NCBI GenBank assembly: GCA_964059195.1
Contig: CAXKWD010000013.1
Location: 25,396,611 to 25,460,610, forward strand
Length of the DNA stretch: 64,000 nucleotides
Source of the DNA: Ectobius pallidus
Lineage: Eukaryota; Arthropoda; Insecta; Blattodea; Ectobiidae
Reading direction: 5' to 3'
Positions 33,063-45,070 of the stretch are shown here, piece after piece; the first letter of the stretch is position 1; the number at the start of each line of letters is the position of its first letter. The translations under genes and the position numbers were made by a program. Under the pieces are notes generated by a model. It had not been told where the DNA came from, did no database searches, and saw nothing but the letters and a program-made list of their open reading frames with translations.

Positions 33063-34093
33063 TGGCTCATTCTCCAAAAACGGGAAATTTTATGTAACTG
33101 GCGAATATTAAGTGTAGGGCCTACTTATGAATATTATTATGCTGTTTCATTCTCATGGTAACTAACTTTTTATGCTTTAAAACTCCCCTACTTATTTTGT
33201 GTCTCTCCGTTGATAAGAATTGTATTTCTGAGCTCTTTTATATGCTCAAAATCAACTCCATGGAATGAAACCAGCTCAAAATCTTCGAAATATAATAATT
33301 TAAATTAGAATATTTAGTTTGTTATAAATCTTACTAATTTCTGGAATTTTTTGCCGAAAATATGAAACCCAGTTTTATGTAAACTCCATGGACAGAGGGA
33401 AATTTAGTATTTAATTATATATTGGTTTCTCTGAATGCAAGGAGAAATACATCCAAAATAGTGTCGGCCACATTGTTTATTCTTGTTATGAAAGAAACCA
33501 CCTGCTCATCCAATGTACGATTTTATTGCATATTAAAACAGATTTCTCCAGGCATGTCACACTTATCCATCATCAACTCCATCCCATAAATAAAATCTAT
33601 GTTATTAAAGTTTTATTTTTTATTTTTTTACATAATCATACAAAATGTTGATCTGATTGTGTAAACAAACTATTGATATCCTAAACTAACTCTTGAAGCC
33701 TTATGCAAGCTTTAACTAGAAATTCGTCAACTCCATGGAATAAATCACCAATTCCATAAAATAAAATCATTTATTATAATTTTTTTGTTTTTGCTTACTG
33801 AAAACTCCTATTTCTTTTAGTGGTTGCCTATTATGGAAATAATATTAAAAGTATTATTTACCAGTTTTTTGAGGAGGGAGGGGGCTACTACATTGAAATA
33901 TTATAATGGTTTTTTATGCCTAATTCAATTGTTAAATTAAGAAATGATAAAATTAATACTGAGCTAGACTAATAAGGTAAGGTAATTAATGTCACTCTAC
34001 ACTTCTAAAATATAAACAAAGTTACACATATTTCAGAAAAAATATTTTTAAAAAACTATAAGCTGAAACGCCCCATTTCTGGAGAATGAGCCA
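33063..34093. mobile_element. TIR element with TA or TATA target (1,031 bp)
   Basis: Left end TGGCTCATTCTCCAAAAACG and right end, from the right, TGGCTCATTCTCCAGAAATG; TA lies on both sides (33061-33062, 34094-34095). The interior repeats ACTCCATGGAATAAA-type words at about 33255, 33385, 33577 and 33730. No transposase. The TA target suggests Tc1/mariner or a related superfamily. Confidence 0.75.
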
Positions 34094-34099
34094 TATAAT

Positions 34100-34633
34100 T
34101 CATTTACTACATGTGACGTAACAGTATCGCAACGACATACGTAGAAGTACTGGCGTTCTTTGAAGTACAGTTGTACTTGTTATTGCTAACTATCGATTTC
34201 CAATTAGGGATATCCGATATCGATTAGAATCGTACGCGAAACAATCTTCAAGCCTTGAAAGTGCCAGCAAACAACAAATAGAATAAATTGCGTTCATGTT
34301 AATTTTAATATTATTATAAATTAAGTTCATTTCGTGTATTTTAATGTGAGTTGTTTTGAAATTAAAATGTCCTAACATCTGAATTGTCACTGAGATAGAC
34401 AGAGTAGTTTCTTTTATATTCACAAGGTATTCTATAAACTCAAAGCTTAGATATTTAATTGTAGTCGAACAAAATCGGTAATTTGCAGCCAATTTATAAT
34501 AACGTTGCACAATATACTATTAAAATTTCCCCCTTTTAGTTTCTTGTAAATCAACGTATTATTAGGCCTATATACACAGATATATGCCTAAAACATAATA
34601 TTTTGTGAAGAAATTTAAATGGGAGAAAATCAC
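34100..34633. other. Intergenic gap
   Basis: A 106-codon minus-strand frame (34190-34510) in AT-rich DNA has no recognisable feature. ACTATCGATTTC at 34190 resembles a DRE half site. No gene called. Confidence 0.4.
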
Positions 34634-34637
34634 TTAA

Positions 34638-35387
34638 GGGTATATGTACGTGAATTATTTTGAAATTTATCTTTTTTGTTTATAGCATTAAAAAATTGTG
34701 CTGAATTTTCTGCATCCATTAATATATAGTTTGTATAGATTTAGAAATTATTTGTGCCATTTAAATGTACATTTAAAAATGTTTACATGCTCTGAGCATT
34801 CATTCACTATTAACTTAAAATTGAATTTCCCGGTAACTCTTATTTTTCACACATATTGTTAGGTATCTCCACAACCATTAGAGATAGAAGGCTGAAATTT
34901 TTTACACTAATTTTACATGCATATATGCATAAAGTAGACTACAATGATGCCCATAGGTATAAAATTAAAGAAAATGTGTCATGAAATATTGATCAAATTT
35001 CAAGATATTTTATATGCGATACATAAAAATTAATTGCATTAAAAATACTAACTTTAGCTGTATAAAAGTAGTCTACTTTGTAGAAAAATATGTTCATTAT
35101 TTGCATTAAAAAATAAAAGGCGTCAGAGAAACCAGAAAAATGTTATGCCTATAGGAAGTGATAAGTGCATCTGAATTAATTTTTTTCATGCTCCTATAAA
35201 AACGAGTAATTGAAAATTAACTTTGTCAATTTTTTATACTTTTATCTGCTAGTTATGTTCTAGTAAGCCTTGTTATAGGATCCTGTAATTGTTGTCAACT
35301 TCTGACTTCATTTTCTTGTAAAATGTTAATATTTTAGAACCTTCGTTTTTTTTTATCTTTTTTGTGGTTGATCACGTACATATACCC
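34638..35387. mobile_element. TTAA-type MITE with GGGTATATGTACGTGA ends (750 bp)
   Basis: Perfect 16-bp inverted ends GGGTATATGTACGTGA, flanked by TTAA at 34634-34637 and 35388-35391. The interior is AT-rich and non-coding. TTAA duplication points to a piggyBac-type transposase acting in trans. Confidence 0.88.
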
Positions 35388-35391
35388 TTAA

Positions 35392-36675
35392 TTCTTTAAC
35401 GGAACATATTCCCGAGGGATTCTTTACAATCATGTGTCCTATATTATCATATCTAATATTCTCATGGCATTTCTAATTTATTGTGGTGTAGGTTTTGGTG
35501 ATGGATTGCAAATTTTTACCACAAATCCACTTTTTAATTACAAACAACAGGCTTTTTCTCAAGATAATAGGGCTACTGACTCTCTGCGGGATATAAAAAA
35601 TAATGTGACCCTATTTACCAATCCTTTGCAGTTTTCAGTAAGTTGCATTCATTGTAACAAGCACTTGGTGAGTAATAGAAGATAATTTATTCCCACAGAT
35701 ATTTGTCTCATATTCTGCCTTCAGGAACTCAAAGAGACCACTCAAGTTGTTTCTATTTATTGTATGATTTTAAGCAAGCAGTAATTGAAATATTGGATTT
35801 GGTGCCCTTATACTGGCGTTGCACTTTACCTTCTGCTTCAAGAAAGTCGAAAATTGCAAGTTCAATAGTTACTGTATATTACCAGGAGGAGGAAATGTGC
35901 TTAAATATGCCCACATAGAATCGACATAAAACATAAGACATGTAGTAATGTTTTATGTTAAGAAGTGCATATCTTTATCCTTCTGTTACGAATGTCACTT
36001 GTAAAACACAGTTTTTAAATTGGATTTTCCTTTGTGATTTAAAATTTATATTTCGATGACACATTGACGGCCACAGCAATTAAAGGGTTAAATTATCATC
36101 AATATTATTGTTATCACTAGCCTTATCAAGAACTGAGGGCCTATATTGCATGGATGAAATGCAGTATTCACTATAGAAATATTCATTAAGTCTTCTTCAG
36201 TCAATTTGTCCAAATAACCTTCCACTGAGGACAGAAAATTCTGTTTGAACTCTAGGATAAATTAAAACCTTGACTGTAATAAACACCCAAATAATGCATG
36301 GAACTGAATAAACATCCTATAAATATGACAGCACAATGGAATCCCACTTCCAATACCTATATGCTTGTTTATGATTTCAGAGTGAATCTAAATGCAATAA
36401 TTAACACCTGCAGAGTATAATACGTAATGTACCATTTATGTCATTCTCAAAGGAAAGACATTATAACGATTATGTACACTTCCCTCTAGACACGAAGTAG
36501 TTTTCATGCAGGTGTATTAGTAATAAAGATCAGGCGGAAAGGAAATGCAATAAAAATGATATTACTTATTAAAGTTTGTTCATTGAAGACTGAAGAAGAG
36601 TGATCAACGTGAATTCTTTAAAAATTTAAGTATATGTACATTCTATAACTACTGTATTGCGTCCTTTACTTATCA
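35392..36675. other. Gap with a possible degenerate coding remnant
   Basis: Two adjacent plus-strand frames (35434-35685 and 35703-35918) look like shifted pieces of one protein (SCIHCNKHLVSNRR, then frame-changed DICLIFCLQELKETTQVVS), possibly an old transposon protein. A TTAA-adjacent AAAGGGTTAA at 36083 could be a piggyBac-type end. No family is recognised. Confidence 0.3.
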
Positions 36676-37016
36676 CTGTTCCAGAAGAACAATGACGTAA
36701 CTGTAATTTTGGGAGTAATTGAGTTTTAATGCTTAATGATAAACACAAAGCCTTAAAGCGTATGGTGGAACAACGACGTAATAGTATTTCGTTTCCTGGC
36801 CGCTAGAACGTAGTTTTGGGGGGAACAATAACGTCATTGATTAAGGGTTGAAAATTAGGGTAAAAAATTAATAATGATTTATGCCAAATCTGTTCATATA
36901 AAAGTAAAGAATATGTGCTATACGTACACCTTTGTCATTATTTTCAGTCATTTAATTAATTTTCACTTTGCAGTTTTAGCAGTTGCGTCATTGTTCTTCT
37001 GGAACAGCGATATGAC
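36676..37016. repeat. Inverted repeat with four ACGT-centred motifs
   Basis: CACTGTTCCAGAAGAACAATGACGTAACTG at 36678-36707 (quoted for its position; key part GAAGAACAATGACGTAAC) is repeated in inverted form at 36977-37006. Between them are GGTGGAACAACGACGTAATA at 36764 and GGGGGGAACAATAACGTCATTG in part at 36818. Thus GAACAAyrACGT occurs four times. It may be a MITE or a cluster of CRE-like sites. Confidence 0.6.
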
Positions 37017-38794
37017 ATTGGGTCCAAATGGGTTAATGTCTCCCTGTAAAATCCATGCAATTATAGACAACTTTGTTTGCGTTATCTCGATGATAACTGA
37101 TAAAATACAAATTTTCCTTTAGGTTTACCATAAATGAGACAAAAATTCAGGCCTGACTTAATTTACACACAAACATGGCTATTTTAAATAGGCTGTCTAT
37201 CAGCTGTTCAACGTCGAATCAAGATGTGTATTTTATAAATGAAAGCTACAATTAATTTTTTTTATGAAAAACAAAAAATCTGAATTCTTATTTTTTCGTA
37301 TAGGCTTGCTTAAAAATGCTTACAAGCTCATACTGAAAAATGAAAATTTTAAATTTATAGCAATTCATTCTGAAATTGAACCACAATATTTCTTGCAAAT
37401 GCACGTGCAAATTTAAATTATGCTACTTTAAGCAGTTTTGAAGTTACTCATTGTTTTATATTAAATTATTATAAATAAAAAACATAAAGTGGCCTCAGAG
37501 CGTTCAAAAATTTTCATTTATTCTTTTCTTATGCTGGCAAGTACTAATATAGAATGACTAACATTGCTAGTTTCCCCTTTACACATAAAAAATCCAGAAA
37601 ACTTTTTAAAAATGTTCTTAGAGTTTATATCAGAATATTTTTGTTAAATTTAAACTGTAAAATGTAACGGAAGTTCGAACTATTTAAACGGTAGGCCTAT
37701 ACAAGTAAACGGTTATGTAGATCTCATTATGTACTTTTCTACAATAGACTTGAAACGTTTATGAAGATAGATGACAATTTGCATCACACGGTACATTTTA
37801 TGCTTTGGAAAACGATGAAAAAAAATACAGTTCGCAAAAAATTAAAATTCCAACAATAATACTTTATCATATTATTAATTTCCATATTCATAATCATATT
37901 TATTTGTGAGGAACAAAATAAATAAAATATTATACAAATTCATGGCTTCGTGACTTATAGAGTCTTAATCCTAACACTATTCTAAATACAATTAATAACG
38001 TCATTCTAAGACATTTTTGTTATTAGAATTTTTCAAAGAATTTAACTTATCTACAAGAAAACCTATTATGATTATCTGTCAATGCTAAATAGTACAATCT
38101 ACAAAATTGATCTAAATCTGAGTTTTTCGTTGTAACTAGGAAGAATACAATAATTTGGCCTACAATTTAAAATAGAACGCAGTTATTCTTTCGAGATTAC
38201 AAGTACATTACAAAATACATTAAGTGAGCTTAATAATATTAACTACTTAATAAAAGAACGTTAAAGATTTTTCAAACACTTTAAATATGACACAGCCACA
38301 GAGGCAGAGCTCATTACAGGGACGAATACAATCGGGTGCTCTAATTTATTGCATAGGATACAATCATATATACGAATAATGACAACAGTGAACATAATTA
38401 TAATATCAATACAGAATATTAACTATGGGCTATATAGGAGATAGAGGAGTAAGACATATAATAAATCAAATGTCGAGAAACTTTGAGTAAAAGTAATTTG
38501 ATGTCCTAACTTTAAAATGCATTAACTGAACCAGTAGCAACGTTTAGGCGTAATGAATTATATAACCTGATTGCATGAGACAGTATCTGTTTTAAACCAT
38601 ACTTAGTTGAATCAGAACGGGTGGTATAAGATTTAATGAGATATATGAAAGACTTAAGATGAAATGCCTCCTGCATAACTAATTTTACTCAGAACTGTCA
38701 TATGTAAGGCATGAATTCCTCAACTGAGCAAGGCTAATGCATTAGTAGTGTGTTTTAACTCCTTTTCTTTTACAGCAATAAGCATTAATATTTT
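37017..38794. other. AT-rich gap
   Basis: No gene or element boundaries recognised. 37185-37215 (GGCTGTCTATCAGCTGTTCA) resembles part of the repeat at 16912. Confidence 0.45.
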
Positions 38795-38802
38795 CTCATT
38801 AA

Positions 38803-39565
38803 CAGGGCCCGGATCCTAATGACATGTCATCTTTTTATTGATGCTGCATAGACATTGCCAACTTGTAGATAAATCCTAATCATGGCCTCTAGATTATAGA
38901 AATAAATTTTTATTAGGTCATTTTTTGTCATTTTATGCTATTTTATATTTTTAGGCCATTTATTTCAATTTTAGCTCATTATTTAGTCATTTTCGTGTCA
39001 TTTGCGTCCTTATTTAGTCATTTTCATGTATTTACATTGTGTGTATTAACTTTTTTCGTCGCTAGCGGTGCTGTCTTTGATTTGTCGTTTGTTTAATGCA
39101 AGAAGGAAAAATTCGGCGCGTTAAAGTGTTGGCACGTCTCAGTCGGAAATGAGAATGAAAGAAACGCAAAAATTTTGTATTATATTACTATTGCTATTAG
39201 ATTGTCTTGGCACCAGAGTCTGCCACCTGCTAGGATTCCAGAGTGCAAACTACCGTTTACCCTAAAAAAACAACAATATAATCCGGCAGACCACAAAAGG
39301 AGATGCCGAATTCTGACTCACCAGTGCCTCAGTGCCAGTATAAATTTCCGTGAGAATAGAACATTCACAACATTACAGTTATTTACAGTTTTTCTAATTA
39401 TGTACTAACTAGTCTATAACTTTGTTTGTACAATAATAATTTTTTATAAATAAAATATAAGTTTTTAGGTCATTTTATACAATTATTAAGTCATTTTCTT
39501 TAAAATTAGGGTCATTTTATAGGTCATTTTTCAAACACTTTTAGGTCGTCAGAATCCGGGCCCTG
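38803..39565. mobile_element. Non-autonomous hAT-like element D (763 bp)
   Basis: Inverted ends CAGGGCCCGGATCCTAATGA and, from the right, CAGGGCCCGGATTCTGACGA. Perfect 8-bp duplication CTCATTAA at 38795-38802 and 39566-39573. Both subterminal regions carry repeated GGTCATTTT/GTCATTTT words (at least eight). A less AT-rich core at 39060-39330 contains a 77-codon frame without a known motif and could be a captured segment or transposase debris. Confidence 0.92.
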
Positions 39566-39874
39566 CTCATTAATGTTATTATAGAGGTTCAAGCCTTGCT
39601 GTGTCTTGATATTTAAACATGTTGTGAGTCTACGGGTATGTAAATACACGTGATTTTCTGTTCCAGCGCTGTAAATGTGATATTCTAAATTTATTGCAGA
39701 GTATTCTTTAGTTTGAAGCATTAAACGTACCCTCTCAGAGATGTAATGACTGGGAATTGGAAGCCTAGATAACTTCAGGAAAACTGCATTACTAACAGTG
39801 CGGAGAGGAATTGGAAATTTCTTTTCAACTTTGAAAATGATACTCCCCATCTACAAGTACCGTAAATTATTACT

Positions 39875-40136
39875 GGTCGGCTGCAGTGTTGTAGAGGTAT
39901 CGGGTCAAACCCGTCCGCTGTCGATGGATTTTTCAGGACGTAAAAATCCTGGGCAAGGAGTCCTTCGGGATAGACTAAAAGCCTGTACTATGTCCTGTGT
40001 CGAAGATTTAAAGAACTCCAAGCCTAAGAGCATCTGGACCAAATTCCCCAGCCTTTTCACCTCCCAGTAAAAATTTACTTTCCTATACCAGGTCGTCGAG
40101 GCTATGGACTTACCACATGCCCCTTTTCCTCTATAA
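39875..40136 (+). mobile_element. SINE family 2, partial copy
   Basis: GGTCGGCTGCAGTGTTGTAG replaces the head; GATGGATTTTTCAGGACGTA, AAAGAACTCCAAGCCTAAG and GGCTATGGACTTACCACATG match the copy at 16286-16674. Part of the A-box to B-box segment is deleted. Confidence 0.8.
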
Positions 40137-40194
40137 GATACAACTAAATCAGTCTTCGGAAATAACGAAACAATATTCTATTGAGTTTCGAAAT

Positions 40195-40370
40195 CATGAT
40201 CGCCTGTATGATCTAGTGGCTAGCGCTGCTTACTATGGCCTAGGCTGTATCCATGTTACCTCCTCGGATTTTCGTGAGATAGGAATGTCTGGAACGGAGT
40301 GCACTCAACCTCGTGAGGACAGACTGCTTGCTAAATAAGTAGTGGCCCGGTAATGAAAACCATCAGCAGT
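40195..40370 (+). mobile_element. SINE family 1, old copy without tail
   Basis: GCCTGTATGATCTAGTGGCT and GTTACCTCCTCGGATTTTCG, then AAGTAGTGGCCCGGTAATGA match the copy at 3336-3663, with about 20 percent divergence and no TTAG tail. Confidence 0.7.
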
Positions 40371-40381
40371 CAGTAGGCCTA

Positions 40382-41414
40382 ATCCTACAATCTTCGGTAA
40401 AGTCAAGAGAATAATTCACATTTTATTTCCATCAATGAAGCTTCGAAGAAACTACGGAAACAAACTGTTCCCGCTCAGTTGTTTTTCAGTCCACCCGCAA
40501 ACAATGGCTCAAACTATAGACTAAATGCTGTCTATGTTATTATTGCACAAATTATGTTATGAGCTCGTATGTATTTGTCGGCGATGTCATACGGAAAAAA
40601 TAAGACATTGAGAGGAATTTTAGGGACAAGCGAGTATCTGAACAAATTTTCAGGCAACTAAATAGGCTATTTTCCAAAACTCTACATTAACCTAGAATAA
40701 ATCAACTCTTCTTAATATAGGCTATATGTGTTTCGCACTGTCTTCTCACACACAGATCAGATACATGAAAAACGAAATTTTGACCAAGATTTGGATTAAA
40801 CAAAGGCAAAATAAAGGACATCGTCAACACGGCTCTGCGACGATCTATATTACAAAACAAAATACAAAATATAATAGAAAATTATGATAATATTTACAAG
40901 TATCAGAAAAATTTTCGACGCCCAAAAAATTAAAATGTAGAATAAATACATTTTTAAATTTCATGTTTTTTTTTCTCATATTTTTATAGACTAAAATATG
41001 CCTCAGGAGCTTCCAAATTTGCACGTAACATATTTAACCTAAAATTGTACTTAACGCATGCGTGCACCAAGCCACCAATATATACATACACACAGTTCGC
41101 CAACATTTAGGAAAGTAATTATTAATTTTATTCTTCGCCACCTTAAATAAATCGGGTTTTAACCACTTGATTTTTTTTAATTCACTCCTATTGTCTTCAG
41201 TTTTGTCATTGTAAATATTATCCATACAAACTCACTGTTCACTATTGTTTTAATATAAACTCATATTTTCTTTACTTCATCTCTGTAATTGGCTTCTGTC
41301 TGCTCTATCCATAGTTGGCAGCCCGAAAACACGGGGAACCGTTATTTATTTAAATAATAATTTTATATAGCTCTTAGTTGTAGTAAAAGCATGAAGGTCA
41401 TCAGTTTTAAGCAG
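40382..41414. other. Intergenic gap
   Basis: Only short frames, including a 63-codon minus-strand frame at 41034-41225 without a recognisable motif. No element boundaries seen. Confidence 0.45.
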
Positions 41415-41422
41415 GCCACGCT

Positions 41423-43343
41423 TGGGGTTGCCAATTGTCTCCTATTTTCCGGGAAATCCCGTATTTTTACTTAGTTTGGACGAGAATCCCAGGTCCCATA
41501 TTTTTCAAGAAATATCCCATATTTCCACTTACATTTAAGCACATTCAGAAACTTCTCGAATTTCTTCAAATAGAAGTTGAAGTTGACTAGTATGAGGAAT
41601 TTTCCAGTTCCTATGTGTTAAATACCGTCTCAACAGTATTTAAGGTTTTGTTTTTTGTTTAGTGTTTCTTATATTCTTTGCTCAACAGTATTTAAGGTTT
41701 TGTTTTTTGTTTAGTGTTTCTTATATTCTTTGCTTTTGTTTCAAGTTCTGTGATCTTTTTCGTTCTTTGCTGCCGAGCATGCGCAGTTTCCGTGTTGCAT
41801 GCTGGGAGGGGATGGACACGTCAGCCATTGCTACTTTGCCTCAAGTGGCACATGTACACTTTCTGTAAAATCATTCTACTCTGCATCGCCATCCAAGTCG
41901 GATGAAGTCATCACTTGAAGCTGACGGAAACTGCTAGTTACGTTTCTGTCTATATACTACAACCTTAAAATATCACTACAGGATAAAATATCACTACAGG
42001 ACTTCATGCTGAGATGCAGTCATTGTTCAAGACTTCCAGGCCGATTGCATAATCAACTCTTCTACTCCATTCGACGCCATTATGGTAGGCGTTTTCTACG
42101 TAATTATGAAACACTAAAGGTAAAGAAACTTAGTTTCTTACATTGAACATGCTTTTTTTTGTTATTGACAAATGAAAGAAGCTTAAACTCATATTGAAAT
42201 CTTGCAAATAGCAATATTGAAAGTCTATCACGTTTACTCCTGTAAATAGTCTTGTAAATACTTTTTTAAATATAATCAGTGTAATATCTTTGTTCTGTAT
42301 ATAATTAACTCACCATTTATTTCAAAGGAAGACAGTGTAATATCTTTGTTCTGTATATAATTAACTCACCATTTATGTCAAAGGAAGAAAAGGTATAATT
42401 TTACATTCTTGCAGAGCCTGCAGACTCAGGCCGTTGGTTTTGGTAAGCTGTAAAACTCATTTAATTGAAGATTTCATTTAGTCAAAGAGTAATACTTATG
42501 TTGAAAGATTCAAGTTCAAGAAATCATAACTAAGCTCATGTATTTATATTTAATTTGAGCTATTTGAATATTGTTCACAGATCATTTAAGAAATCAAGTG
42601 TAAAGATTATTTTATTTATTCATGTACAGAAATTTTCATTTTTATTGTAATGTGAGTGAGAAATAAATGTTCAAATATTATACAAATTCATTTCCTCATT
42701 CAACACTATGATGTTTTCAAAGATGTCATCTCAGGAAGGAAATGCATTTAAAAAGGGTCGTTGTTTTTTGTGCTTTAAAAAAATAGAAATGTATATTTTC
42801 CTAATCTCTTGAAAGTAGTTGGGTATGTACCGTATGTTCTCAGTGTGCATGGATCAAATGCAGGAACATAATTTTTTAAAATTAATGAACAATCAATAAA
42901 CTGACAAACGAAAAAAGTGGTGTAGATCTGATACAAGCAGAGTTCAGGTTACTGTAATTTTTTATTATGGTTGTAAAGAATTTTTCACTTCTGTAAAAAC
43001 TGACGAAGGTATATAGAAAGAAGCACTCTGTTGTCAAATACAATAAACCAGAAAACATTTAAAAGATAACAGTTTGTAAATCACTATAATGTCTTAAGTG
43101 TTAAACGCCTGTCTTCTTGTGTTTATTTTTGTATTTCTGAAAGTGGAGAAATGTTCGTATTGTCATATGTGGTGATATGTATTTTTTTAGATAGAGAACT
43201 GTAATACAGTACTAATAAGTGACCATTCGTTGTGCTGAATAAGTAGTACACTTTGGGTCATGTATTTTTTGCATTTATCCCTATTTTCACTTTTGTTATA
43301 CACCAGTATCATTTATTTCGACTTTCAAGAGTTGGCAACCCTA
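41423..43343. mobile_element. Non-autonomous hAT-like element E (1,921 bp)
   Basis: Inverted ends TGGGGTTGCCAATTGTCT and, from the right, TAGGGTTGCCAACTCTTGA. Perfect 8-bp duplication GCCACGCT at 41415-41422 and 43344-43351. The interior holds two small tandem duplications: about 52 bp at 41632-41735 (AACAGTATTTAAGGTTTTGT) and about 50 bp at 42276-42376 (GTGTAATATCTTTGTTCTGT). No transposase recognised. A different end sequence from elements A-D. Confidence 0.88.
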
Positions 43344-43363
43344 GCCACGCTAAAGTAGGTTAA

Positions 43364-43971
43364 CATTAGGAGGACCAGGATTTTTGAACTACCTCGGAGG
43401 ACCAGCACAGGTCATTCTGACCAGCAAGCATTTTTTATCATTTTCTCATAGTAAGAGCGTTCTATTTTAAATAATATGTTATTATAGGCTTAGTGATTGT
43501 AATTGAAGAGTTGAGAGTTAATGTGGTGTCTAATTTCGGCGATGACACTCTCCAATCTGACTAGTTTTCCATCCCAGTTTTCTCAACACTGCAGCTAGAA
43601 TATTTTATGGATTGGTTCTGTATAATATCAAAGTCTCTCTGCTGATATTTAATAATATTCTCATACGGTGAAAATGTATTTCATTTATCGTTAGACAGTT
43701 AAAAAAAAATCAGCAATATTTCTAGTATCCTGGCGCAGACAAATAAAGAGAGTGCTGACAGATCATAGTGACCTGTGTTGGTCCTTCCACTTAGGAGTGT
43801 TGAATATTCCCGTAACTAACAATATTTTGAACCTGAAATTTTCAGGAAACATTATGTAAGGAAATTCAACAAAATCCATGAGTAATTAACTCCTGTGGAC
43901 GAAACAGAAAGAAGATGTAAAACGATTTCAAAGTCGTAACTGGTCAAAACGACCGGTTGATCCGTCTAGTG
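43364..43971. mobile_element. piggyBac-like MITE (608 bp)
   Basis: TTAA at 43360-43363, then CATTAGGAGGACCAGGA. From the right, TTGA (a changed TTAA, 43975-43972) then CACTAGACGGATCAACC. CAYTAG starts and TTAA targets are piggyBac-like, and the ends resemble those of the shell at 23515. Subterminal GGTCATTCTGACC/GGTCAAAACGACC palindromes occur near each end. No ORF. It starts 20 bp after hAT element E. Confidence 0.75.
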
Positions 43972-43975
43972 TCAA

Positions 43976-44616
43976 ACTCTTACTTATTAAAATTCGTGGA
44001 GTAAATATTCGTTCAACTTTTTTTGTCCATTTTGTTAACTTCTTTCCTTCCTAATCTCCGAAGTGTAAACTGAGTCGCGTTTGACATTTTGTATGTTTTA
44101 AAATGTAATTTAGTCTGACGCGATTTGAAAGGATTGCTTCACCAATTCGTGTAAAACATGCTTTTGGTTATTTCTAACTGTGTTTAGGCAAATATCTGAC
44201 TTACGTAAAATTATTATATTCATATGTTATTTGCTATTTACTTTATATCTGTTAACCCTGAAAGTAAAACATTTTGGCTCAGAATATTAGCTGCATTCCA
44301 ACCACATTTCCGAATCAGTGACCAAACCAGTATGAAAAAATGTGGAATTTCAACCAATCATATAGCACAGCGATTCGGTAGATAAATGCTGCACATAAAC
44401 AAAAGGGAGTGTGAAAATAATGTACAATTTTATGTGTAGTGAAGCATTATAAATCTCGTACAATAATTGCAAAAGATACAACAATATTTATTTGATATGT
44501 AAATCCTATGATTTACTCTACATTGAAACAAACTTTGTATTTCTAGTTCTTTAAGTATTCACATTAGTTACAAACTTATAATTATTACTTATTGGCATAG
44601 GCCTATGGTTATTTAA
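43976..44616. other. Intergenic gap
   Basis: No recognisable feature. Confidence 0.45.
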
Positions 44617-44826
44617 CGATGGGGATGCATTGCAACTTAGGCCTGTAACCGTTGCCGGTATCCCGGAATTTTGTTCCGCAGGAGTTATTTTACAAGCCTA
44701 TAAATCTACGGACATGGAGCTGTCACATTTATGCACACATATATGATGTAGACCTGGGCCGTGTTCGAACCCGCAAAATTGGTCACAGATAGCCAGCGCG
44801 ATAATGACTGCGCCACCCGGCCGACT
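44617..44826 (-). mobile_element. SINE family 3, best copy
   Basis: On the minus strand: head GGCCGGGTGGCGCAGTCATT (A box), B box GCGGGTTCGAACACGGCC, body GTAGATTTATAGGCTTGTAA and GGCCTAAGTTGCAATGCATC, ending CGTTAAATAACCATA. It is the reference for the pieces at 7150, 10009, 11480 and 12045. A target duplication was not clear. Confidence 0.8.
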
Positions 44827-44829
44827 TCT

Positions 44830-44856
44830 ATAACTCAGGGCCAACAAGGGTAGCCT

Positions 44857-44893
<37 letters not shown>

Positions 44894-44947
44894 ACTTAAA
44901 TCCAACAAGGGTAGCCTGTATTATTATTCTTATTATTATTATTATTA

Positions 44948-44979
<32 letters not shown>

Positions 44980-45070
44980 CTGTAACTTAGGGCCAACAAG
45001 GGTACCCAGTATTATTACTATTATTATTGTTTATTATTTATTATTACTACTGTTATTATTGTTATTAATC
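44830..45070. repeat. Three-unit VNTR with embedded (TTA)n
   Basis: A phrase like AACTTAGGGCCAACAAGGGT occurs three times (about 44834, 44892, 44983), each followed by a TTA array of different length. A tandem repeat whose units each contain a microsatellite. Confidence 0.85.

Noticed and set aside
34190..34510. Minus-strand 106-codon frame
   Set aside because: AT-rich, no motif, no splice or promoter support.
36079..36090. A piggyBac-like element ending at AAAGGGTTAA
   Set aside because: No matching inverted end with TTAA was found to the left.
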